Counted from the first letter of the stretch, positions 1 through 10,494 are shown. The stretch is DNA of 64,000 bases from Deltaproteobacteria bacterium IMCC39146 (GCA_030005635.1 JARUHP010000014.1:1-64000), one strand, 5' to 3'. Notes: generated from the sequence alone by a model not told the origin. Made by a program: numbers and translations.

Positions 1-125
1 ATACTTGAATGCATTAAAACCGCTGAAAATCAATAACCGTCGCGTCCGTTTCTTTCCCTACCTGATCGTGAGGGAAACCGGACAATTCATTTGCTAACAA
101 ACCGGACAGTTCTATTTGTTGACAA
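1..125 (+). mobile_element. probable terminal end of an insertion sequence (rest lies left of the window)
   Basis: Bases 75-84 and 99-108 are a direct repeat (AAACCGGACA) ending near TTGTTGACA at about 125. Read inward, the end begins TGTCAACAAATAGAACTG. Spaced sub-terminal repeats behind a TG...CA tip resemble IS21- or IS481-type ends. An open frame entering from the left edge stops at 95-97 and is rich in basic and aromatic residues (RRVRFFPYL), consistent with a transposase C-terminus. No inner end or target duplication is visible, so the family is a guess. Confidence 0.4.
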
Positions 126-132
126 CACAACA

Positions 133-171
133 GTAAAAGAAAGAGGCGACCCCCACAACAGGAATCGCCTC
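133..171 (-). terminator. intrinsic terminator of the tRNA-Asp/Val/Asp transcript
   Basis: A 7-bp stem (GAGGCGA 143-149 with TCGCCTC 165-171) is followed on the minus strand by a U-rich tail (complement of 131-142). It lies just beyond the last tRNA. Confidence 0.75.
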
Positions 172-180
172 GATTAAAAA

Positions 181-257
181 TGGCGGGGCTGACGGGACTC
201 GAACCCGCGACCTCCGGCGTGACAGGCCGATGTTGTAACCGACTCTACTACAGCCCC
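181..257 (-). tRNA. tRNA-Asp (GTC), copy 2
   Basis: On the minus strand the cloverleaf has acceptor GGGGCTG/CAGCCCC, anticodon loop CTGTCAC (anticodon GTC), a T-arm with GGTTCGAGTC, and encoded CCA at 181-183. It is identical over 77 nt to the copy at 360-436. Confidence 0.96.
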
Positions 258-274
258 CGAACAAATTGTAAATA

Positions 275-350
275 TGGTGGGCGAAACAGGGCTCGAACCT
301 GTGACCCTCGGCTTGTAAGGCCGATGCTCTCCCAGCTGAGCTATTCGCCC
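275..350 (-). tRNA. tRNA-Val (TAC)
   Basis: Acceptor GGGCGAA/TTCGCCC, anticodon loop CTTACAA (anticodon TAC), normal T-arm and encoded CCA at 275-277. It sits between two identical tRNA-Asp genes. Confidence 0.96.
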
Positions 351-359
351 ATATTTTAA

Positions 360-436
360 TGGCGGGGCTGACGGGACTCGAACCCGCGACCTCCGGCGTG
401 ACAGGCCGATGTTGTAACCGACTCTACTACAGCCCC
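360..436 (-). tRNA. tRNA-Asp (GTC), copy 1
   Basis: Same 77-nt sequence as 181-257, including anticodon loop CTGTCAC and CCA (360-362). It is the first tRNA of the Asp-Val-Asp cluster on the minus strand. Confidence 0.96.
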
Positions 437-554
437 GCATAAAGACAGAAAACAGGAAACATTTTGTAGGGAGAACCCATCTTTAACGTTTCCTATTTTC
501 AACTGCACCACAACTGTTCCAGAGAAACTCTGAAACAATCATGTCATTAACTTT

Positions 555-827
555 TTAGTTGATGGAATCTTTCAATGCCTTGCCAGCCTTGAACTTAGGA
601 ACCTTGGCTGCTGGGATTTCGATTTTCGCACCAGTCTGAGGGTTCTGGCCAGTACGTGCAGCACGGTCGCCCACGCTGAAAGTACCAAAGCCAACCAAAG
701 AGACCTTCTCGCCTGCCTTCAGAGCATCAGTAACAGCATCTGTAAATGCCTTGAGTGCCTTCTCTGCATCGGCCTTACTCAGTCCCGCCTTCTCTGCAAT
801 TGAATTAACAAGATCAGCCTTAGTCAC
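555..827 (-). CDS. hup: HU-family DNA-binding protein
   Basis: A 90-residue protein of the usual HU length. It starts [18 protein letters not shown], the typical HU N-terminal helices, and carries the GFGTFSV core with the DNA-contacting arm region [14 protein letters not shown] dimers bend and wrap DNA in the nucleoid. It lies downstream of lon on the same strand after a gap of about 100 bp, so it may have its own promoter as well as read-through from the protease block. IHF is less likely, because the arm and termini match HU better. Confidence 0.95.
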   Translation of the reverse strand: MTKADLVNSIAEKAGLSKADAEKALKAFTDAVTDALKAGEKVSLVGFGTFSVGDRAARTGQNPQTGAKIEIPAAKVPKFKAGKALKDSIN

Positions 828-929
828 AACATACCTCCACTAGTAAAAGAATGATTAAGCCCTGCTGAAAACGGAGTTCTTTATATCAGACGCTCCAAAA
901 TTTAGTCAAGCTATAATTGGTTAAAACGG

Positions 930-3347
930 TCAATGATGCACCGATTTCTCGGGCTCCAAGGAGTATTCTAAATTGTCAGCCGAAGACGCCACAGAAAAGC
1001 TCCCCAAAATCGCTTCATCAAGAACTTTATCCATATGCGCGACAGGAATTATCTCTAAAGAGCGACGAATCGTCATGGGCACATCCTCAAGATTCTTTTC
1101 ATTTTCTTGAGGAATCAGGATTCGATGAATTCCGGCACGTTTTGCTGCCAACAGCTTCTCTTTCAGACCACCGATCGGAAGCACACGACCACGCAGGGTG
1201 ATCTCACCCGTCATCGCCAGGTCCTGATCGACAGCCAAGCCGGTCAACGCAGAGGCCAGAGCTGTTGCCATGGTAATGCCAGCAGAAGGCCCATCCTTCG
1301 GGATGGCTCCCTCTGGGACATGAATATGGATATCAATGCTGCTATAGAAGTCTTCTTCCAGGCCGAGGGGGCTCCAACGAGAACGGATGTAACTGAGAGC
1401 TGCCTGGGCAGATTCCTGCATAACCTCGCCGAGTTTACCGGTAACGGTCAGTTTGCCCTTACCAGGCAAGATCGTCACTTCAATAGTTAACAGCTCGCCA
1501 CCGACCTCGGTCCAGGCAAGACCATTGACCAAGCCGACACCATGCTCCTCTTCGCGCACACCGAAGCTGTAGCGAGGCACACCAAGGTACTTTTTAATCT
1601 GCGGGCCACCGACCTGAAAGCGTTTACCTTGCTGGCCGGCTTTAACGACTTGTCGAGCAATCTTACGGAACACATTCGCGATCTCGCGCTCGAGATTACG
1701 CACGCCTGCCTCCCGGGTATAACGACGAACGATTTCCAGCAAAGCAGCTTCAGAGAATTTAACCTGCTCAGCCTTAAGACCGTGAGTTTCAAGCTGCTTG
1801 GGCAACAGGTAACGCTCGGCGATATGAACCTTCTCTTCTTCAGTGTAGCCTTCCACGTGAATAACTTCCATACGATCACGTAGTGGTCCAGGAATCGAAT
1901 GCAGCGTATTGGCTGTGGCTATAAACATGACCGAGGAGAGGTCATAATCGACATCGAGGAAATGATCAGCAAAAGTGTTGTTCTGCTCGGGATCCAGGAC
2001 TTCCAATAACGCAGAAGAAGGGTCGCCGCGAAAATCCGTACTCATTTTGTCGACCTCGTCGAGAAGGAATACGGGGTTACGCATACCGACCTTGCGCAAA
2101 CCCTGGATAACCTTGCCAGGCATAGCGCCAACGTAAGTACGACGGTGACCACGGATCTCAGCCTCATCACGAACACCGCCGAGAGAGACACGGAGGAACT
2201 TACGCCCCATGGCACGGGCCACAGAACGACCAAGTGAAGTCTTGCCGACACCGGGAGGGCCGACCAAGCAGAGGATCGGACCCTTGATTTTTTTCACTAG
2301 GGCCTGTACTGCCAGATACTCGAGGATTCGTTCTTTAACCTTTTCCAGACCGTAATGATCCTCATCGAGGATCTCTTCCGCCTTATCCAAGTCAATCTGA
2401 TCCTTGGTGCCCTTCTTCCATGGCAGCGCCACCAGCCAGTCGATGTAGTTACGCACAACCGTGGCTTCTGCCGACATAGGCGACATCATCTTGAGTTTAC
2501 GCAGTTCTGCCGTCGCTTTCTCAGTCGCCTCTTTGGACATGCGTGATTTAGAGATCTTCTCTTCCAGCTCACGCAGCTCTTGCTTGAACTCGTCTTTTTC
2601 ACCGAGTTCTTTCTGAATAGCCCGCATCTGCTCATTCAGATAGTATTCTTTCTGGCTGCGCTCCATCTGGCTTTTGACACGATTGCGGATTTTTTTTTCA
2701 ATCTGCAAGATCTCGACTTCACGCTCCATCAGAGCCAGCAGTTTTTCAAGACGTTGCAGGGGGTCCATCTCTTCGAGGACCTCCTGCTTGTCCGAAATCT
2801 GCACGGTCAAGTGTGCGACGATGGTATCGGCAAAGCGGCCAGGTTCTTCTACTCCGGCTATCGAGGTGACCATCTCTGCAGGGATTTTCTTACTGAGGTT
2901 GGCATAAGTCTCGAAAGTGTTGTTCACGCTGCGCATCAGGGCTTCCTGCTCAGGCGAATCAGTCTCCTGATCGGGCAACTCCTGCAAGGATGCAAAGATA
3001 CACTCTTCGGTGTATTCGAGGTCGATAAGGCGTACCCTGACCTTACCTTCGATCAGGACCTTGACGGTTCCATCAGGAAGTTTGAGCATCTGTACAACCT
3101 GGCCCAGGGTTCCCATCTCAAACATGTCATCCGCCAGGGGATCGTCAGTTTTGGGGTCTCTCTGAGTCACAAGCAGAACCAGCTTCTCATGCTCCATGGC
3201 CCATTCTAATGCTTGAATCGACCGTGGCCGACCAACAAACAGCGGAGTCACCATGTGCGGGAAGATAACGATGTCCCTTAGAGGAAGGACTGGATAGGTA
3301 TCTGGTTTTGCAGCTTCAGGCAGGGATTCTTCTGAGAGTTCTGTCAT
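930..3347 (-). CDS. lon: ATP-dependent Lon protease
   Basis: An 805-residue protein of full Lon length. The N-terminal substrate-binding domain begins with the [12 protein letters not shown] motif and is followed by a coiled-coil stretch. The AAA+ module has Walker [12 protein letters not shown] and Walker B FLLDEVDK. The C-terminal protease domain has the catalytic serine in PKDGPSAG and the catalytic lysine in [14 protein letters not shown]. It degrades misfolded and regulatory proteins in the cytoplasm. It is 42 bp downstream of clpX on the same strand, so one proteostasis transcript tig-clpP-clpX-lon is likely. No heat-shock operator was identified. Confidence 0.98.
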   Translation of the reverse strand: MTELSEESLPEAAKPDTYPVLPLRDIVIFPHMVTPLFVGRPRSIQALEWAMEHEKLVLLVTQRDPKTDDPLADDMFEMGTLGQVVQMLKLPDGTVKVLIEGKVRVRLIDLEYTEECIFASLQELPDQETDSPEQEALMRSVNNTFETYANLSKKIPAEMVTSIAGVEEPGRFADTIVAHLTVQISDKQEVLEEMDPLQRLEKLLALMEREVEILQIEKKIRNRVKSQMERSQKEYYLNEQMRAIQKELGEKDEFKQELRELEEKISKSRMSKEATEKATAELRKLKMMSPMSAEATVVRNYIDWLVALPWKKGTKDQIDLDKAEEILDEDHYGLEKVKERILEYLAVQALVKKIKGPILCLVGPPGVGKTSLGRSVARAMGRKFLRVSLGGVRDEAEIRGHRRTYVGAMPGKVIQGLRKVGMRNPVFLLDEVDKMSTDFRGDPSSALLEVLDPEQNNTFADHFLDVDYDLSSVMFIATANTLHSIPGPLRDRMEVIHVEGYTEEEKVHIAERYLLPKQLETHGLKAEQVKFSEAALLEIVRRYTREAGVRNLEREIANVFRKIARQVVKAGQQGKRFQVGGPQIKKYLGVPRYSFGVREEEHGVGLVNGLAWTEVGGELLTIEVTILPGKGKLTVTGKLGEVMQESAQAALSYIRSRWSPLGLEEDFYSSIDIHIHVPEGAIPKDGPSAGITMATALASALTGLAVDQDLAMTGEITLRGRVLPIGGLKEKLLAAKRAGIHRILIPQENEKNLEDVPMTIRRSLEIIPVAHMDKVLDEAILGSFSVASSADNLEYSLEPEKSVHH

Positions 3348-3389
3348 AGGAATATCTTCCGGCTGAGCACAAGCCCGACAGGAACTCTA

Positions 3390-4643
3390 TCAGGCCGACT
3401 CGGCGTGTTCGTAGATAACAATAGGCTGTGTGCCTTTAAAAACCACTTCTTCGTTGATCAAGACTTCTCGAACACGATCCTGAGAAGGGATATCATACAT
3501 AACGTCAAGCATAGCATTCTCGAGGATGGAGCGCAGCCCTCGTGCACCCGTTTTGCGTTTGAGAGCCTCTGCAGCAACAGCAACCAGTGCGCCATCACTG
3601 AAGCGAAGATCAACACCCTCCATATCGAAGAGCTTCTGATACTGTTTGACCAGAGCATTTTTCGGTTCACTGAGAATTCGAACCAAAGCCGACTCATCTA
3701 ATTCTTCAAGTGTTGTCACTATCGGCAGTCGACCAATAAACTCGGGGATCAAACCGTACTTAAGCAAATCACCCGGCTCAACCCGAGAGAGGACTTCACC
3801 GATCTTTTCATCTTTTTGCTGAGCAGAATCGGCACCGAAGCCCATGGTTTTAGCGCCAACACGCTGGCCGATCACAGTTTCGAGGCCGGAAAAGGCGCCG
3901 CCACAGATAAACAGTATATTGGTCGTATCAACCTTAAGAAATTCTTGCTGAGGATGCTTGCGACCACCCTTTGGCGGCACACTGGCGGTCGTACCCTCGA
4001 TAATCTTGAGCAGCGCCTGTTGGACACCTTCTCCAGAGACATCACGGGTAATCGATGGGGAGTCTGACTTGCGAGCAATCTTATCGACTTCGTCGATATA
4101 GATAATGCCTTTCTGTGCTTTTTCCAGGTCGTAATCAGCAGCTTGTAAAAGGCTCAGGATAATATTCTCGACGTCTTCGCCAACGTAACCGGCTTCAGTC
4201 AAGTTGGTAGCATCAGCAATAGCGAAGGGAACGTCAAGGACCCGGGCGAGAGTCTGAGCTAGCAAAGTCTTACCGCTACCGGTCGGGCCAAGCAGCAGGA
4301 TATTACTCTTTTGAATCTCAACATCGCCAGCCTTCTCAGAAGCCTCGATGCGCTTGTAATGATTGTAGACGGCAACGGCCAAAACCTTCTTGGCGCGCTC
4401 CTGGCCAATGACAAAATCGTCCAGAACGTCCTTAATTTCAACCGGTTTAGGAAGCTGTCCGCCTCCTAAAGGTACCTCTTCAAGCTGAGCTTCCTCGGCG
4501 ATGATATCTTTGCAGAGTTCGATACACTCGTCGCAGATATAAACTGCCGGGCCGGCAATAAGTTTCTTTACCTCTTCCTGTGCTTTACCACAGAACGAGC
4601 AAGTCAATTGGTCGCCACTGCCATTCTTCTGGGTCACTATCAC
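3390..4643 (-). CDS. clpX: ClpX ATPase subunit of the ClpXP protease
   Basis: 417 residues. The N-terminal zinc-binding domain has paired cysteines (CSFCGK and CDECIELC) for adaptor and substrate docking. The AAA+ domain carries Walker A GPTGSGKT, Walker [10 protein letters not shown], the pore-loop GYVGEDVE region and the IGF-type ClpP-docking area. It unfolds tagged proteins and feeds them to ClpP. It lies between clpP and lon, the standard bacterial order. Length and all core motifs are intact. Confidence 0.98.
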   Translation of the reverse strand: MIVTQKNGSGDQLTCSFCGKAQEEVKKLIAGPAVYICDECIELCKDIIAEEAQLEEVPLGGGQLPKPVEIKDVLDDFVIGQERAKKVLAVAVYNHYKRIEASEKAGDVEIQKSNILLLGPTGSGKTLLAQTLARVLDVPFAIADATNLTEAGYVGEDVENIILSLLQAADYDLEKAQKGIIYIDEVDKIARKSDSPSITRDVSGEGVQQALLKIIEGTTASVPPKGGRKHPQQEFLKVDTTNILFICGGAFSGLETVIGQRVGAKTMGFGADSAQQKDEKIGEVLSRVEPGDLLKYGLIPEFIGRLPIVTTLEELDESALVRILSEPKNALVKQYQKLFDMEGVDLRFSDGALVAVAAEALKRKTGARGLRSILENAMLDVMYDIPSQDRVREVLINEEVVFKGTQPIVIYEHAESA

Positions 4644-4724
4644 ACCTCTTTGAAAGACTCTATTTTTTCCGGAAGCACATCGGGTGGCAAAACCAGCTTA
4701 ACAAACAGTTCGACAAAAGGAACA

Positions 4725-5318
4725 TCAATCCACCGAAGGCTTCCTGCTTACTATGTCGTCGATAATACCATACTCTTTTGCCGCTTCGCTACCCATGAAG
4801 AAATCACGCTCTGTATCAGCTGACAACGTGCTGATATCCTTACCGGAGTGATCGGCCATGATGCCATTGAGCGTCTCTTTGAGACGCAGAATCTCCTGAG
4901 CGTGGATGCTGATGTCTGTTGCTTGGCCCTGGAAACCGCCAAGTGGCTGATGGATCATAATACGGGCGTGTGGCAGGGCATAACGTTTGCCGGCTGTGCC
5001 AGCTGCCAGTAGAAGAGCACCCATGCTGGCGGCCTGGCCAACGCAGATCGTGGAGACTGGAGCCTTCAGGTACTGCATGGTGTCGTAAATCGCCAGACCA
5101 GCGGTCACAACACCACCGGGAGAATTAATATAGAGGTGGATATCTTTCTCCGCATCTTCCGACTCAAGAAAAAGCATCTGGGCAATGATCAGATTGGCCA
5201 CATGATCGTCAATACCGCCGCCCAGGAAAATAATCCGGTCTTTGAGCAGTCGAGAAAAGATATCGTAAGAGCGTTCACCGCGGCCGGTTTGCTCAACGAC
5301 CATAGGAATCAAGTTCAT
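4725..5318 (-). CDS. clpP: ClpP serine protease subunit
   Basis: 197 residues starting [19 protein letters not shown], the mature-type ClpP N-terminus. The catalytic Ser is in [11 protein letters not shown], the His in MIHQPLGG, and the Asp is in the C-terminal third (DTERDFFM). Fourteen subunits form the proteolytic barrel that partners with ClpX. Its ATG overlaps the tig stop by 4 bp (ATGA, 5315-5318), indicating translational coupling with trigger factor. Confidence 0.98.
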   Translation of the reverse strand: MNLIPMVVEQTGRGERSYDIFSRLLKDRIIFLGGGIDDHVANLIIAQMLFLESEDAEKDIHLYINSPGGVVTAGLAIYDTMQYLKAPVSTICVGQAASMGALLLAAGTAGKRYALPHARIMIHQPLGGFQGQATDISIHAQEILRLKETLNGIMADHSGKDISTLSADTERDFFMGSEAAKEYGIIDDIVSRKPSVD

Positions 5319-6703
5319 GCATCCCCCTTGTCAGCCTTCTTCTCGGTCTTCTTTTTCGCCTTTTCAGGCGCGGGGTCTTTCTTTGGCTCTGCCTCTTTCT
5401 TTGGCTCTGCCTCTTTCTTGGGAGCGACCTCTTTCACCTTGGCGCTCTCAAGTAGAAAGCTGATCACCTTCTCTTCGGCAATCTGGGCCATCAGGCCGCT
5501 GCGGGCTTCTGCACCGGCATAGTGTTTCTTGACCATGTCGATCGGTGCATTGGCCATAGTGGAGATCTCTTCCAGCTTGGCGTCAATCTCAGACTCATCG
5601 GCGACGATATTCTCCTGCCGGCCAATCGCGTCCAGAATCAGGTTGCCGCTCACCTGCTCAATAGCTGTCTCGCGGTAGTTCTCGCGGAAGTTCTCAGGAG
5701 TGATGCCGAGCATCTCTGGCTTCATACCCTGAGACTGCATCCGGTTGCAGATGTTTTCATACATGTACTCAAGCTGCTTGACGATCATCGCTTCGGGAAC
5801 CTCGACCGGGTTCTTTTCGATCAACTTGCCAACCAACTTCTCTCGCAGGTCACCCTCAACCCGGTTGATCTCCTGGGTCTCGTAGCTCGCCTGCAATTGA
5901 GCTTTCAGCTCATCAAGGGTATCAACTCCAAAGCCTTTGGCAAACTCATCATCAAGCTCGGGGACAACCTTTTCCTTTATCTCTTTCATAACAACCTTGA
6001 AGACAGCCGGTTTGCCAGCCAACTCGGCCTGACCGTACTCTTCAGGAAAAGTGACCTCAACATCCTTGGCATCTTCGCGCTTCATACCAACAACCTGGTC
6101 TTCAAAGCCGGGGATAAAAGAACCTGAACCAAGTTCAAGCAGGTGATCGTCACCCTTACCACCTTCGAAAGCTGCGCCATCAACAAAACCTTCAAAATCG
6201 ATCACGACAGAATCGCCCTCGCGAGCTTTCTTGCGGGTGGTCGGTTCTACCTGGGCACGCGAAGTACGCATCTCTTCAAGACGGCTGTCGAGAACTTTAG
6301 GGTCGGCAACGAACTTTTCTTTTTCAAGAGAAAGCTTTGTGTAGTCCTTGGCAGTAATCTCCGGCTTGATTTCTACTTCCGCCTCGTAAGTAAAGGCTTT
6401 GCCCTTAACGATACCGCTGCTATCAAGGATGTTGGGCTCGCCAACCACAGGGATTAAATTCTCCTGCAGGGCCTGAAAGTAAGTGTCATTGATCAGACGA
6501 GAGAGGACTTCCTGCTCCATCTGGGCGCCATAATATTTTTCGAGAACCGCGACAGGTATCTTGCCGGCGCGAAAGCCCTTGATCTTGGCGGTCTTGCCGA
6601 TCTTCTTAAAAGCCTTGCTAATTTCTTTATCAACCTGATCTGCAGCAACCTCAAAGCTCAACTTCTTTTTAATGCTGCTGACATCTTCAATTTTAACGTT
6701 CAT
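5315..6703 (-). CDS. tig: trigger factor, ribosome-associated chaperone and peptidyl-prolyl isomerase
   Basis: Chosen start is the ATG at 6701-6703 ([10 protein letters not shown]), preceded by GGAG about 8 bp upstream; an earlier in-frame start at 6736 would add 11 unlikely residues. The protein has about 462 residues: N-terminal ribosome-binding domain with the GFRAGKIP signature, FKBP-type domain ([15 protein letters not shown]), and helical C-terminal chaperone arms. It catches nascent chains on the ribosome. The last ~35 residues are an unusual Lys/Glu/Pro tail with tandem AEPKKE repeats. First gene of the clpP-clpX-lon block, directly after four tRNAs. Confidence 0.97.
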   Translation of the reverse strand: MNVKIEDVSSIKKKLSFEVAADQVDKEISKAFKKIGKTAKIKGFRAGKIPVAVLEKYYGAQMEQEVLSRLINDTYFQALQENLIPVVGEPNILDSSGIVKGKAFTYEAEVEIKPEITAKDYTKLSLEKEKFVADPKVLDSRLEEMRTSRAQVEPTTRKKAREGDSVVIDFEGFVDGAAFEGGKGDDHLLELGSGSFIPGFEDQVVGMKREDAKDVEVTFPEEYGQAELAGKPAVFKVVMKEIKEKVVPELDDEFAKGFGVDTLDELKAQLQASYETQEINRVEGDLREKLVGKLIEKNPVEVPEAMIVKQLEYMYENICNRMQSQGMKPEMLGITPENFRENYRETAIEQVSGNLILDAIGRQENIVADESEIDAKLEEISTMANAPIDMVKKHYAGAEARSGLMAQIAEEKVISFLLESAKVKEVAPKKEAEPKKEAEPKKDPAPEKAKKKTEKKADKGDA

Positions 6704-6798
6704 GTGCTCGCTCCTCACGTCCGCTACCGGAGCCACGCACAGAAAACGTAGAGACCGGCATCTTTATTCAGTAATTTTATTCTACTTTGAATTTAAAT

Positions 6799-6883
6799 TG
6801 GTGCGAGTGGGGAGACTCGAACTCCCACACCTTACGGCACTAGATCCTAAATCTAGCGTGTCTGCCAATTCCACCACACTCGC
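6799..6883 (-). tRNA. tRNA-Leu (TAG)
   Basis: A long variable arm marks a class II tRNA. Anticodon stem-loop CTAGA-TTTAGGA-TCTAG gives anticodon TAG. Acceptor GCGAGTG/CACTCGC and encoded CCA at 6799-6801. Confidence 0.95.
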
Positions 6884-6982
6884 ATTATTTTTGATCAGAA
6901 ACTATGAAGGCCCGGCTTTTCCCAAGAGAACCACCACAAAGTTGAGGGGTTGACGGGGGAAAAGGCAGGCCCGGAATAATTA

Positions 6983-7059
6983 TGGGGTGAGTGACGGGGA
7001 TTGAACCCGCGACAACTGGAGCCACAATCCAGTGCTCTACCGACTGAGCTACACCCACC
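6983..7059 (-). tRNA. tRNA-His (GTG)
   Basis: Anticodon loop ATTGTGG in stem CTGG/CCAG gives GTG. The 5' end has the extra G(-1) opposite C73 typical of tRNA-His, followed by acceptor GTGGGTG. CCA is encoded at 6983-6985. Confidence 0.95.
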
Positions 7060-7112
7060 ACAAGATAAAACTTTAAAACCAGGGCCGGGAAACTTGCCCC
7101 CGAGAGCCAAAA

Positions 7113-7189
7113 TGGCGCGCCAGGAAGGACTCGAACCCTCGACCCACGGCTTAGAAGGCCGTTGCTCTGTCCAGCTGAGCTACTGGCGC
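7113..7189 (-). tRNA. tRNA-Arg (TCT)
   Basis: Acceptor GCGCCAG/CTGGCGC, anticodon loop CTTCTAA (anticodon TCT), normal D- and T-arms, encoded CCA at 7113-7115. Confidence 0.95.
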
Positions 7190-7193
7190 TTAA

Positions 7194-7273
<80 letters not shown>

Positions 7274-7378
7274 AAGACCGGTTTTCTAGCATGCTAAAAT
7301 CAATAATGCAAGACTAAACTTGAACTTTATGACCATTGCCCTGAATAAAATTCATTTCGGACAAACGTATACCTGAGA

Positions 7379-8167
7379 TCATCCATCCTCAAGACGGAAG
7401 CGCACCGGGATGCGAACCTGGCTGGATACTGGCAAGCCACCGCGAGTTGCCGGAGAAAATTGCCAGCGTTTGACCGTTCGCTTTGCAGCACGATCAAGGA
7501 CCTTATGACCACAGGTTTTTTCAACATCCAATTCCTCAACAGACCCATCGGCGGAGACATCAACCAGCAACCAGACCACACCCTCCCAATGTTTCTTCCG
7601 GGCCAGGCGAGGATATTCGGGGAGAGGATTACTACGATAATGAGGGATCGCCTCAACCAGTGAATTGGCAAAAGAAGGCGCTTCATTGACAATTTGCACG
7701 TCACCGGTCACCAAAGAGGCCAGAAGGACAGTCTCTTCAACCGGCAACGATGCAGCAGTAACGGCGCTGGGAGAAGCCTCGGCGTCAACCTCATGGGGCG
7801 TCAGGCACTCCAGCTCGGGGGCAGGAGAATCAACAACGACCTTTTCGACAATTTTTGCATCCGGATTTTTTTTGAATGAAAGTTTTTCAACCTTCGCTAC
7901 CGGCGGTACGGCTTTCGACTTTACCGCTGGGCGAGAAGGTTTACGCGGAGGAGCCGGGGCCTGTTCAGGTTCGGTCGTTTCCACAAGCTTAGGAGGATTC
8001 GTTGCCGGGAGGAGCGAAACGGATACAGGCACAGAGGTCAGGCTGGAGTCATCAGGTTCACTCACCCAGCCATAAAAGGCTAAACCGACATGCAACCCCG
8101 AAGAGAGGAGCATAAAAATCGCCAGCCTAAGAACAGGGGGAAAATTAGTCAACATTCCGTTAAACAC
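7379..8167 (-). CDS. TonB-family energy-transducing protein
   Basis: 262 residues from a GTG start at 8165-8167, which has GAGG six bases upstream; the in-frame ATG at 8155 has poorer spacing. Seen: one N-terminal membrane segment (FMLLSSGLHVGLAFYGW), a Pro/Lys/Ala-rich periplasmic linker (~60-110), and a C-terminal TonB-like domain with YPRLARKKHWEG, VDVSADGSV and KRWQFSPA. TonB proteins pass inner-membrane energy to outer-membrane receptors. No exbB/exbD or receptor gene is adjacent, so its partner is unknown. It could equally be a TonB-like paralogue in another envelope complex. Confidence 0.85.
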   Translation of the reverse strand: MFNGMLTNFPPVLRLAIFMLLSSGLHVGLAFYGWVSEPDDSSLTSVPVSVSLLPATNPPKLVETTEPEQAPAPPRKPSRPAVKSKAVPPVAKVEKLSFKKNPDAKIVEKVVVDSPAPELECLTPHEVDAEASPSAVTAASLPVEETVLLASLVTGDVQIVNEAPSFANSLVEAIPHYRSNPLPEYPRLARKKHWEGVVWLLVDVSADGSVEELDVEKTCGHKVLDRAAKRTVKRWQFSPATRGGLPVSSQVRIPVRFRLEDG

Positions 8168-8474
8168 CGACAGCCTCTGGTAAAACCTGAAAAAGCAAAA
8201 GATGAGGGCTCGACAGCAACCAGCACCAAAGGCAACTCAAGAACCTTAAGAATCATCGTTTCACATTGGCATCATTTCGTTTTTTTTTCAAGAATGACCA
8301 TTGTTTTCTATACATGATCGGTTTAAAGCTCCCTGACAGGAGGCTTTTAGTTGAGCCAAGAGGAATCAGCCCCCCCCCGAAAGGACACAGGAAAAGTCAC
8401 CTTGTCGAGCAGCGAATGATATATTCCCTCTCAAGCAAATGATTCTGCGATGCAGGTTATTCATCCAAGCACTA
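8168..8474. other. intergenic region between the TonB gene and the truncated kinase
   Basis: About 300 bp with no convincing gene. It contains a run of nine C at about 8368-8376 and AT-rich sequence on the TonB-proximal side that may hold its promoter. I see no cobalamin riboswitch box or Fur-like palindrome. Confidence 0.5.
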
Positions 8475-9515
8475 TCAATCGTTCTCAGACTTCCCCACGG
8501 GATCAAGAGAGAGGGCTTCGGCACCAAGCCAGCGCAAAAGGACCTCTTTTAAATCACTCTGTCGAAAAGGCTTACTGAGGAAGCCGTTCATCCCTGCTTT
8601 AAGGCACTGCCCTTCATCTTCTTCCCGCGCATAGGCGGTCAAGGCAACGACAGGTGTCATCACGCCCTGCGCCCTCAGCTGTGCAGTGGTCTTAAAACCG
8701 TCAAGGACCGGCATCTGGCAATCCATCAAGATCAAATCGACCTTCTTATCCGTAAGGTAGTCGATCGCCGACTGACCATTGTCGACGATTACCAGATCAA
8801 GTCTCATCTGCTGCAGCAAAATTGAAATCAGGTTCTGCGTTGTCGGATTGTCCTCAGCGAGCAGGACGCGCCTTTTGTCATCTAGGTTAGCAGTTGGTTC
8901 GATCACTGGATTTTCATCAGAGAATTCCGCCGGAGTCGACTTCTGTAAGCTAGCATGCAGCAGATCAGAGTGGCAGGAAAGTGTCATCGTCAGGCGAACG
9001 CTAAAGACACTACCTTCTCCGGGTTTACTCTCAACCAAGATCGTTCCATTCATCAGATGAACCATCTCACGGGTGATAGACAAAGCCAACCCCGTACCAC
9101 CATGCCTCTCTGTCGTGTTGCTGTCGTCCTGATCAAAGGAATCAAAAACCCTGGCACGCATGTCTTCTGAGATACCAACGCCTGTATCTTTTACAACGAT
9201 GAGACAGTCGCACTCTCCTGCTGCAGGGCCATCACAAGCCTCAAGCGAGACCGAGACACTGCCAGAGTCGGTGAATTTGACCGCGTTTCCAACCAGGCTC
9301 AACAAGACCTGACGTAGGCGCCCAGGATCGCCCATCACAACAGGAGATTCAACTGAAGTGACCACATCAAACTCAAGCCCCTTGTCGTGAGCGGTCACCT
9401 CCATCAGGCGGGTCACTTCCTCGATCAATCGCACCAAATCAAAAGGCACTGGGTCAAGTTCCATGCGGCCATCTTCAATGAGTAGAGCCTTTGTTGAATC
9501 GTCAGAGCGTAACAT
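8475..9515 (-). pseudogene. 5'-truncated hybrid histidine kinase (HATPase + receiver), lacking its phosphoacceptor domain
   Basis: The frame encodes a kinase ATPase domain with N-box (LVGNAVKFTD), G1 (DTGVGI) and G2-like (GGTGLALSI) motifs. A complete receiver domain follows, with the phosphoacceptor Asp in LILMDCQMPVLDG and Lys in LSKPF. Before the ATPase domain only the last few residues of a HisKA helix survive (IEDGRMELDPVPFDL); no His-box, sensor or membrane segment is present. The homology begins almost exactly where the upstream acuI gene ends, so the first usable ATG (9513-9515) lies inside acuI. Read as a remnant of a larger sensor kinase; expression as an orphan ATPase-receiver protein cannot be excluded. 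Confidence 0.6.
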
Positions 9516-10494
9516 CAACAACGACTCGTCCATTGACCTGTCCATCCAAAAGTCTTTCGGCAAACAGCGGGACCTCTTCAAGTGAGACAACCTTGAAAAT
9601 TTGCTTCAGAAGGTCATCGGGGAGTTCGCGTGCCAAACGTGCCCAGGCCTTTTTTCGCTGAGGAACAGGGCAAGTCGTGACTTCCACACCGACCATCTTG
9701 ATCGCCCGCAGGATGAATGGCATGACAGTCGTGTGCAATTCGGAGCCTCCAGTCAGGCCGGTTGCGGCAACAGTGCCGCCGTACTTCATTTCTGCCAGCA
9801 GGCGGGCCAGGACCTCTCCACCAACAGTATCGATCGCTCCTGCCCAGCGTTGACTTTCCAGAGGTTGGGCTGGACGTTCAAGCTCTGTTCGGCTCACAAT
9901 TTCTGTGGCGCCGAGCTGGTAAAGGTAATCATCATTATCCCTATTCCCGGTCACTGCGGAGACAGCGTAACCCAATTCGGCAAGCAGGGCGACCGCAACA
10001 CCTCCGACCCCGCCACTGGCACCGGTGACCAGAATCGGCCCCTGGTCCGGAACGACGCCCTGATCTTCCAACGCCATGACACACAACATGGCGGTGAGAC
10101 CGGCGGAACCGATGGCCATAGCGTTCAATCCAGCCAACCCTTCTGGCAACGGGATAAGCCATTCGGACTTCAACCTCGCCTGCTGAGTATAACCTCCCCA
10201 GTAGCGCTCTCCCACATACCAACCCGTAAGCAGGACCTGGTCACCGGGACTAAAATCAGGCGACTCAGAGGACAACACTTCACCCGTTAAATCGACCCCC
10301 GGAACCATGGGATATTGGCGAACGATTTTGCCTCGGCCGGCGACAGCCAGACAGTCTTTGTAGTTGAGGCTGGAGTATTTCACCGCAACCAGAACATCGC
10401 CCTCGGGCAAGTCGTCGACAGTCAATTGGCGAATCTGATGTTCAACCTTGCCATTTTCCTGGGACAGAACCAGTGCTTTAAATTGATCGTTCAC
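9502..10494 (-). CDS. acuI: acrylyl-CoA reductase (NADPH)-type medium-chain oxidoreductase, AcuI/YhdH family
   Basis: 330 residues, the family's usual size. The GroES-like domain has SSLNYKDCLAVAGRG and the PMVPGVDLTGEV signature of YhdH/AcuI. The Rossmann domain has VTGASGGVGGVAVALLAELG. It lacks the catalytic and structural zinc cysteines of true alcohol dehydrogenases. Known members reduce the double bond of acryloyl-CoA, detoxifying it. The GTG start overlaps the stop of the upstream GntR gene (GTGA), with GAGGAG five bases upstream, so the two are co-translated. The regulator may therefore sense an acyl-CoA or organic acid (inference). Confidence 0.88.
   Translation of the reverse strand: MNDQFKALVLSQENGKVEHQIRQLTVDDLPEGDVLVAVKYSSLNYKDCLAVAGRGKIVRQYPMVPGVDLTGEVLSSESPDFSPGDQVLLTGWYVGERYWGGYTQQARLKSEWLIPLPEGLAGLNAMAIGSAGLTAMLCVMALEDQGVVPDQGPILVTGASGGVGGVAVALLAELGYAVSAVTGNRDNDDYLYQLGATEIVSRTELERPAQPLESQRWAGAIDTVGGEVLARLLAEMKYGGTVAATGLTGGSELHTTVMPFILRAIKMVGVEVTTCPVPQRKKAWARLARELPDDLLKQIFKVVSLEEVPLFAERLLDGQVNGRVVVDVTL

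Noticed and set aside
174-440. Open frame spanning the tRNA-Asp/Val/Asp genes
   Set aside because: Translation of structural tRNA genes, not a protein.
2580-3209. 209-codon open frame on the plus strand
   Set aside because: Antisense to the N-terminal part of lon.
8368-8376. Run of nine C as a phase-variable tract
   Set aside because: It is intergenic, not in a coding region or between promoter boxes I can define.
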